Below the pieces are notes generated by a model, which searched no databases, was not told the DNA's origin, and was given only the letters and a program-made list of their open reading frames with translations. Of a stretch of DNA of 64,000 nucleotides, positions 58,931 to 64,000 are shown in pieces (positions within the stretch are counted from its first letter, which is position 1; each line of letters starts with the position of its first letter). The translations under genes were made by a program, and so were the position numbers. The DNA lies in NCBI GenBank assembly GCA_023091665.1, contig JALJCQ010000030.1, positions 1,800,501 through 1,864,500 on the forward strand, given 5' to 3'. This DNA comes from Pythium myriotylum. Lineage: Eukaryota > Oomycota > Peronosporomycetes > Pythiales > Pythiaceae.

Positions 58931-61187
58931 CTAGCACTTCGACAGCGCGCGGTTCGCGTAGTAAACCACATCGCTGTCATTGTCCTGCGACAGCGTTTGA
59001 AGGCAGGGTTTAATGTGCGAGTCAACAGTGGCAGCATCGACTCGGGAAACAATACTCTCCAACGTCTTCGCGACGTTGAATCGAATGTTCGGGACGGGAT
59101 CCTTCAAGAAGAAGTGTAGTCAGCGGACAATTCTACACTGCGAACGCGGCACCGACGCTCATACCTTGGCGAGGCTCGTTGAAAGTGGAATTAACATTTC
59201 CTGAATAGTCTCAGAGTTGAGTACTTCCGAGATCGTTTTCACAGCGTAGAGCGAAGTCAGTCGATGTAGATAGTTTGCGTCGGTATGCATGTCAACGATT
59301 CGCGGTACGATATGTTGTCGTGCCCAGTCAACTCCAAATGCTTCGGAGAGTCGGCGAAGGTTGACGGTAGCAGCCTCTGCCAATTTCAGCATTAGCCTTC
59401 ATCGTTCCATGTTATTCTCACCTCAATCGTCTTACCTCGAATGGAGAACACGTTGTCGGCAAGCCAAGACATGCAAAGGGCGGATAAACGCTCCTCGAAG
59501 TACTCTCGTCCGAGTTGGGTCGCGAGCTGGGGGATGTATTCTATGATGGCGAGACGAACTCGCCACTGCCTATCTTCCGCAAGGTGAACTATTGCCGGTA
59601 AAAGTGACTGGGAGAGGAGTTCGATCCCAATGACCTATGCATGCAGATTTCACTCAGGAAAAAAAAAAAACATTTTGCTGCGCCAAACCTACGCTGTTGC
59701 CCTCCTCCAAGTTGGAGATCACGTTCAGGCGTACTTCAGAGTTCTGATCGTTGAGAAGCTGTGTCGTGACATAAATCTCAGCTGAGCGATTCTTCGTGAC
59801 CACCGAAATAGAGGAAACACGAACTCACCAATAAGAACAGTGGCAACAAGTGGTCAATGGTGAGATCGCGACCGAGGTTCGGTGCCACCTTCATGACCAC
59901 AGAGGCCAATGCCGACCGCACGTGGTCTGAAAGGTCACGTGCGAGAGTCTGAAAGCATGGGATAATCTTCTCGACGATGCGCTGCGGCTGGAGAAGTTTG
60001 CATACACCGGCTGCTTTGGATGTCGCGGACGTCCGCACTTCAGCCTCCGTGTCCTGCAAGAGTGCGACGAGACAGTCGCACAAGTTTGCATTGACTATCT
60101 CCGGATTCGTGACTTCACACACTTCGGGGAATCGGTTTGCAACCGACCACCTCACCCGCCAGGAGCCATCTTTTGCAAGCTCGTACACCGTCGGCAGCAC
60201 TGATGCGTTGAGGATCTCGAGTGGTACTAGCCGTGCGAGAGCGACTGCGTTGTCGACCGCGTGTATTCTAACCGAATCTTGGCGGTCCTGTGCAAGCGCA
60301 AGAAAAAGTGGAGCCAAGTCGGATGTGGCACTCGCGGGCTCCATCTACGCGATTACACGCCATTATCAGCACTTGGTTTGACAACGAGTCATGCCTTTCA
60401 CGCACCACCGAGGCGAACTGACCGAGCGCCGTGGCTGCAGCTTTCCGCACCATCGGCGTATCGTCGCGACAGAGCTGGGTGAACATTGTGCGCATCTCAG
60501 CCTGAATCGTCGGTGGAACGCGGGCGTATCCGACGTAAAAGAGGTTGCACGCAGCGATTCGCGACGTAAACCAGTCGCGGGTCACAAGTCTCCTCAGCAC
60601 GGCCACAAAGTGCTCCGCAATATGCTCGCCAGGGAGTTGCTCTACGATGTGGCAGATCGAGCGCACGGCCTGTGGAGAGAAACGTCAGCGCCTAGTCGTC
60701 CGCACGCAAATCCACCCATCGCACCATGTCGCGCACGGAGGCCTCATCGACTGTCGCGAGCGACTCGAGCGGAGTGAGCAGCGGGAAGGCCGCCGCAGGA
60801 CCGCCCACGACGTCGACGCACTTGCCGAGCTCTTCGGCCATCACGAGGAGGACCTCGTCATCATCGTCCAGCGATTCTACAGTCCAGGGCTCGCGTGAGT
60901 CGCGTCCGCTGCGCGAGGCTGAGCAGCGACTCACCGTTGAGGAAGGGCAGCAGTTCGTCGCGCGTGCGGTCGGGGCCGAGCGCCGAGGCTGCAGAGGCAA
61001 GAGAATCATGAGCGCGAGGGCGTCAGTGTCACTGGCGCGTTGCCGTCGCCGTCGCCATCGCCGCCGCGAACGCACCGATGACGTGGATCTTGCGCATGGC
61101 GTTGAGCCGCAGCTGCGCGTCCTCGTGCTTGAGCTCATCGACGAGGATCGCGATGGGGAAGAGGCTCTCGTCGCCGGGCGTCGCCAT
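58931..61187 (-). CDS. PPP2R1A: PP2A scaffold subunit A (PR65)
   Basis: PR65 is the HEAT-repeat scaffold that holds the PP2A catalytic and regulatory B subunits. Nine exons join in phase to 580 residues (human 589): 61076-61187, 60935-60988, 60725-60876, 60409-60669, 59829-60344, 59693-59758, 59436-59634, 59165-59376 and 58931-59101, with introns of 55-87 nt. Landmarks are [22 protein letters not shown], written here only in part, [132 protein letters not shown] and IRFNVAKTL. Each is the recognisable HEAT-repeat core. The start is the MATPGDES that matches the family N-terminus; open frame continues upstream through low-complexity sequence. Confidence 0.95.
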
Positions 61188-61356
61188 CGCCGTTCCTTCC
61201 GCGGTTTCCGTTGTCCCCCCTCGTCCCGTTCGCCCACTCAGCGCGCAGCAGCCGGTGGCCTTTTTCTCGCACACGCCGACACCCCCAACCAAAATGCTGT
61301 CTCGAGACAATACACCCCAGTCCCGAGCGAACGCCAGGGGCTCGACCGACACCCAG

Positions 61357-61387
<31 letters not shown>

Positions 61388-61733
61388 GAAAGAGTGCTCG
61401 CCACGGCCAGCGCGAGAGCCGAGTGCCGAGGCTGCCTCGAGGCCAGTCCAGCCCAGCCAGCCAGAACAAAAAACCGCAACCCACCGAGGAAGAAAACTCG
61501 AAGCTCGCGAAGGATCGCCATCCCGTTGCATGCCCCGGCCGCCGAATGGACGGGTATGCAGTATTAGAGGTAGGCACCGATCCGCGCGACGGAAACCGGA
61601 ATCCGGCTTCAGCCGATGACGTTGAACGTTGAAGTGCTAGACAACTCGAAGTGTGGTTGTATTTGTCATTTCTTAACATTAGATTATTCAATTCAATATG
61701 TACCAGTGGTGACTGGTGGATGCGGGATAGCAC
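61188..61733. other. PP2A-A upstream region
   Basis: 546 bp between the PP2A-A start and the 3' end of the PH-domain gene, both minus strand. It contains a GA-rich microsatellite (CT-rich on the coding strand) and must hold the PP2A-A promoter. Open frames here are low complexity and not credible genes. Confidence 0.5.
61352..61394. repeat. GA/AG microsatellite
   Basis: An imperfect run of GA dinucleotides with occasional AAA interruptions, about 43 bp. On the PP2A-A coding strand it is a CT tract 165-210 bp upstream of the ATG, where such tracts can influence promoter structure. Confidence 0.85.
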
Positions 61734-64000
61734 TCAGAACCCGCGTGACACATTCTGCTTAAAGCTGTCTTCATTCTCAGCATTCAAATCACGAGCAGCA
61801 ACATCAAGCTGGAGATTTTGAATGTGGCCAGGTGTGACTCCTTGCGACACCATTCGGATACTGCAGTAGATCACGCTCGCCCATTCAATTCGTTCGTCTT
61901 CGTTGCGAGTTTCGAGAACAAGCTTGTCCGTAGGCGAACGGGCAACAATGATACAAAACTCACGCCCGGGCATCTGGATCAAGTTGAGATAGCAGCCGTA
62001 TAATTGAAACGTTTTGCGGTGCTTCAGAATCTTCAGATTGTTCGAAGAAGAGACTTGTTTGTAGTACTGGATCTCACCGTTCGTTACGACAACCACACGA
62101 CGCTTCCAGTTCTCAAAGCCGGAACGGGATTTCTTGATGAGCTCACCTTTCTTGTATGGAGGAATCAAGAAGTGGAGCTTTAAGGGGCACATTGCAGACC
62201 GGAGAGTATGGCGCGCAGCCTGGTACGACTCGTGCAAAATGCTCTTGTCACCCACAGCGATCAGCTGGCTTCCGATCGGAACCGTCCCTGCGCGGCAGCT
62301 CACGACAATGAGTGACTCCATACGGCGCTCTAGTTCGACGTTAATCAACTCAGGCGCTTCATACACGACTTCCTCTTTTGCGAGTGGAATCTCTTCCGCG
62401 TGCTTGACTACAAGTGCCAGGCCAGTTACTGTGCCGGGCGTTCCCTTTCCGCCCAAGGCTGCTTGGGCTTCTTGCAAAGCTTCGATCCAACGATGCATTG
62501 TTTGCTCGTTTGGGGCTGATAGGTGCAACTCAAACTTACCGTCCTTCGAGGTAAGCACAAAGTAGTTCTTCAGGCCGTCGGGGGATTGGGTCATTCCGGG
62601 ACTAACGATGGAACCCTTAAGATCCACCGATCCCTTCAGCTGCTCTTGACCTTCTGTATAGTAGCGGAGCTCACCACGCTCAATGCGGAAAAACCGATTC
62701 TTCCAGTTCTTGTTCACATGGCCGCGCTTCATGAGACAGCCTTCTATGTGGATGTACGAGGTCGGGTCGTCATAGCGCTTCCACTCGTGTGGGCACTCCG
62801 TGTCACGGACGAAAAAGTTGACTGTCTTCTTTGAAGGATCCCAAGGTTCTGCTGGGGTTGCACCGGCTGCATGCAACTTAGCGATCCATTTGGTCATCAT
62901 TTTTTGCGACGGCGCAGATATCATCATGTTTCGGGACTCGGTCGCGATCATGAACACGTTCTTCTTGTCGATCAAGTTGGACTGCATTGAGATGTCTGCC
63001 TTGGAGCCGTAGCCGACGTTGATCGAGCCTTTATACTTTTTCATTTCTTCATCTGCATAATACGCGAGTACTCCATCGGCACGAAGAACGAAGAACCGGT
63101 GGTTCCAGGTCTTGAACTGCTGCCCACATTTCTCGAGCCAGCCCTGCATCACAACTTCGGCGTCCTCGTTCACTTGTCGCTGGACAGACGATCGGCGAGG
63201 AATGTCGGTTGCAAGCTGGCTTAATCGATTGTCGCTCTCCGATCGCCCCAAACCGAGCCACGAAAAGCGAATGGCGTCGAAAATGCTGTTCCGAGGCTGG
63301 TCCTCCAGTTGTAGCTGCTGTTGGTGGTACTGAGGAGGGGGAGGAGGAGGAGGAGGCGATTGGTTTCCTCCTGTGAGTGAAGTGCGTCGTTCTCTCGCAT
63401 GGTGGCCGGTGCTGGACATTCTCCGATTCGCAGGTGGCGGTGGGCTTCTCTCCGGCTTGCCTTCACGCTCAGGCGCCATCCGGAGACTGTTTGTGCGCGG
63501 GAGGCCCTTGATTACGATGGGCTCGCCTTCGTCCTCTTCTGGCCCGTGATGCTTCACTTGCGAATGGCGATGGCCGCGTCGAGGTTCTTGGTACGGAGCG
63601 GCGGTGCTGACACGATCGATGTCGTCAACGCCGTTCTCTTCGAAATAGTATCCGCTCTCTGACTGGTACGGCCGGCTACCCTCGTGTTGGCGTGCAGCGT
63701 AGGACGCGAGCGTCTCGTGTGGGTGGAAGTCGTTCACGTGGGGCTGGTGGTTGGCCTGGCGGGACGCACTGCGGTAGCTGGTGGCGTTGGATGGCCGTCG
63801 GCTGCGCTCCGGGCGCTCTCCGGCGCCGAAGTCCTGAGGGGACTGGCTGTGGTGGCGCGGGGTCTGGTAGACGCTCGCGCGCGCGTCGCTCGTACGGCGC
63901 GGATGCGGCGGCTGTGGCTGTGCGTAGGGTCGCGGGGGCCGCGCGTCGCTGGCTTTGCGCGAAGGCGGCGGCGGCGGCGGTGCGTCGGTGGCGTCGCGCT
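61734..64000 (-). CDS. Triple PH-domain protein (5' partial)
   Basis: The frame is open from the stop at 61734-61736 to the window edge with no in-frame ATG upstream, so the N-terminus lies outside. At least 755 residues are visible. The N-terminal 250 are disordered and rich in Ser, Pro, His and Arg, with a run of eight prolines near 63340 that could bind SH3, WW or profilin partners. Three PH domains follow: VMQGWLEKCGQQFKTWNHRF, EGCLMKRGHVNKNWKNRFF and KKGELIKKSRSGFENWKRR, each with the usual first strands and, in the first two, a closing Trp helix (MTKWIAKLH; MHRWIEALQ). Such proteins bind phosphoinositides at membranes. No catalytic domain is seen. It may be a signalling adaptor; the family is not one I can name. 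Confidence 0.85.
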   Translation of the reverse strand, partial: RDATDAPPPPPPSRKASDARPPRPYAQPQPPHPRRTSDARASVYQTPRHHSQSPQDFGAGERPERSRRPSNATSYRSASRQANHQPHVNDFHPHETLASYAARQHEGSRPYQSESGYYFEENGVDDIDRVSTAAPYQEPRRGHRHSQVKHHGPEEDEGEPIVIKGLPRTNSLRMAPEREGKPERSPPPPANRRMSSTGHHARERRTSLTGGNQSPPPPPPPPQYHQQQLQLEDQPRNSIFDAIRFSWLGLGRSESDNRLSQLATDIPRRSSVQRQVNEDAEVVMQGWLEKCGQQFKTWNHRFFVLRADGVLAYYADEEMKKYKGSINVGYGSKADISMQSNLIDKKNVFMIATESRNMMISAPSQKMMTKWIAKLHAAGATPAEPWDPSKKTVNFFVRDTECPHEWKRYDDPTSYIHIEGCLMKRGHVNKNWKNRFFRIERGELRYYTEGQEQLKGSVDLKGSIVSPGMTQSPDGLKNYFVLTSKDGKFELHLSAPNEQTMHRWIEALQEAQAALGGKGTPGTVTGLALVVKHAEEIPLAKEEVVYEAPELINVELERRMESLIVVSCRAGTVPIGSQLIAVGDKSILHESYQAARHTLRSAMCPLKLHFLIPPYKKGELIKKSRSGFENWKRRVVVVTNGEIQYYKQVSSSNNLKILKHRKTFQLYGCYLNLIQMPGREFCIIVARSPTDKLVLETRNEDERIEWASVIYCSIRMVSQGVTPGHIQNLQLDVAARDLNAENEDSFKQNVSRGF

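Noticed and set aside
61352..61394. GA repeat as a coding repeat of a long plus-strand frame
   Set aside because: Dinucleotide repeats keep many frames open; the region is the PP2A-A upstream region.

Overview
The window reads as nuclear DNA of an oomycete (water mould), probably Peronosporales or Pythiales; the genus cannot be resolved from the sequence alone. Reasons: genes are tightly packed on both strands; I resolved 47 GT-AG introns by protein continuity, nearly all 47-89 nt with a mode near 60. The gene set is eukaryotic but neither plant nor animal: a fungal-type translation elongation factor 3, tuberin, strumpellin, a four-domain calcium channel, a pseudokinase-FYVE fusion and an IQ/SAM/ankyrin scaffold. 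No CRISPR array, tRNA, rRNA, insertion sequence or viral gene was recognised.

Layout. 1-7.1 kb: the C-terminal end of a xanthine dehydrogenase/aldehyde oxidase, a convergent elongation factor 3 gene, then 2.8 kb with no recognisable gene. 7.1-13.1 kb: a six-exon PP2A activator (PTPA), a decayed kinase-FYVE gene, a broken copy of the branched-chain 2-oxoacid dehydrogenase E1-alpha gene, and the intact eight-exon E1-alpha gene. The two E1-alpha copies share a 252-bp identical tract. 13.2-28.2 kb (all minus strand): strumpellin (WASH complex), tuberin (TSC2) and a P4 lipid flippase with an unusual N-terminal membrane extension. 28.5-36 kb: a small Cys-rich protein diverging from a roughly 2240-residue scaffold with an NDR-like hydrolase fold, IQ motifs, SAM domain and ankyrin repeats. 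36.3-43.9 kb (minus): a voltage-gated calcium channel and a secreted purple acid phosphatase. 44.5-58.9 kb: cysteinyl-tRNA synthetase, ribosomal protein eL6, an IQ protein, a PFK-2 with a dead phosphatase half, a truncated kinesin, a nucleolar GTPase, an IMPDH-like protein without its catalytic cysteine, a RING E3 ligase and a small EF-hand-like protein. 58.9-64 kb (minus): the PP2A scaffold subunit A and a triple-PH protein that runs off the window.

Functionally the genes fall into translation and ribosome biogenesis (EF3, CysRS, eL6, nucleolar GTPase), PP2A signalling (scaffold and activator), TOR/endosome control (TSC2, strumpellin), membrane transport (flippase, Ca channel) and metabolism. 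The most unusual point is repeated loss of active sites in otherwise well-kept reading frames: the fructose-2,6-bisphosphatase half of PFK-2, the IMPDH-like protein, the hydrolase-like domain of the scaffold, and the pseudokinase.
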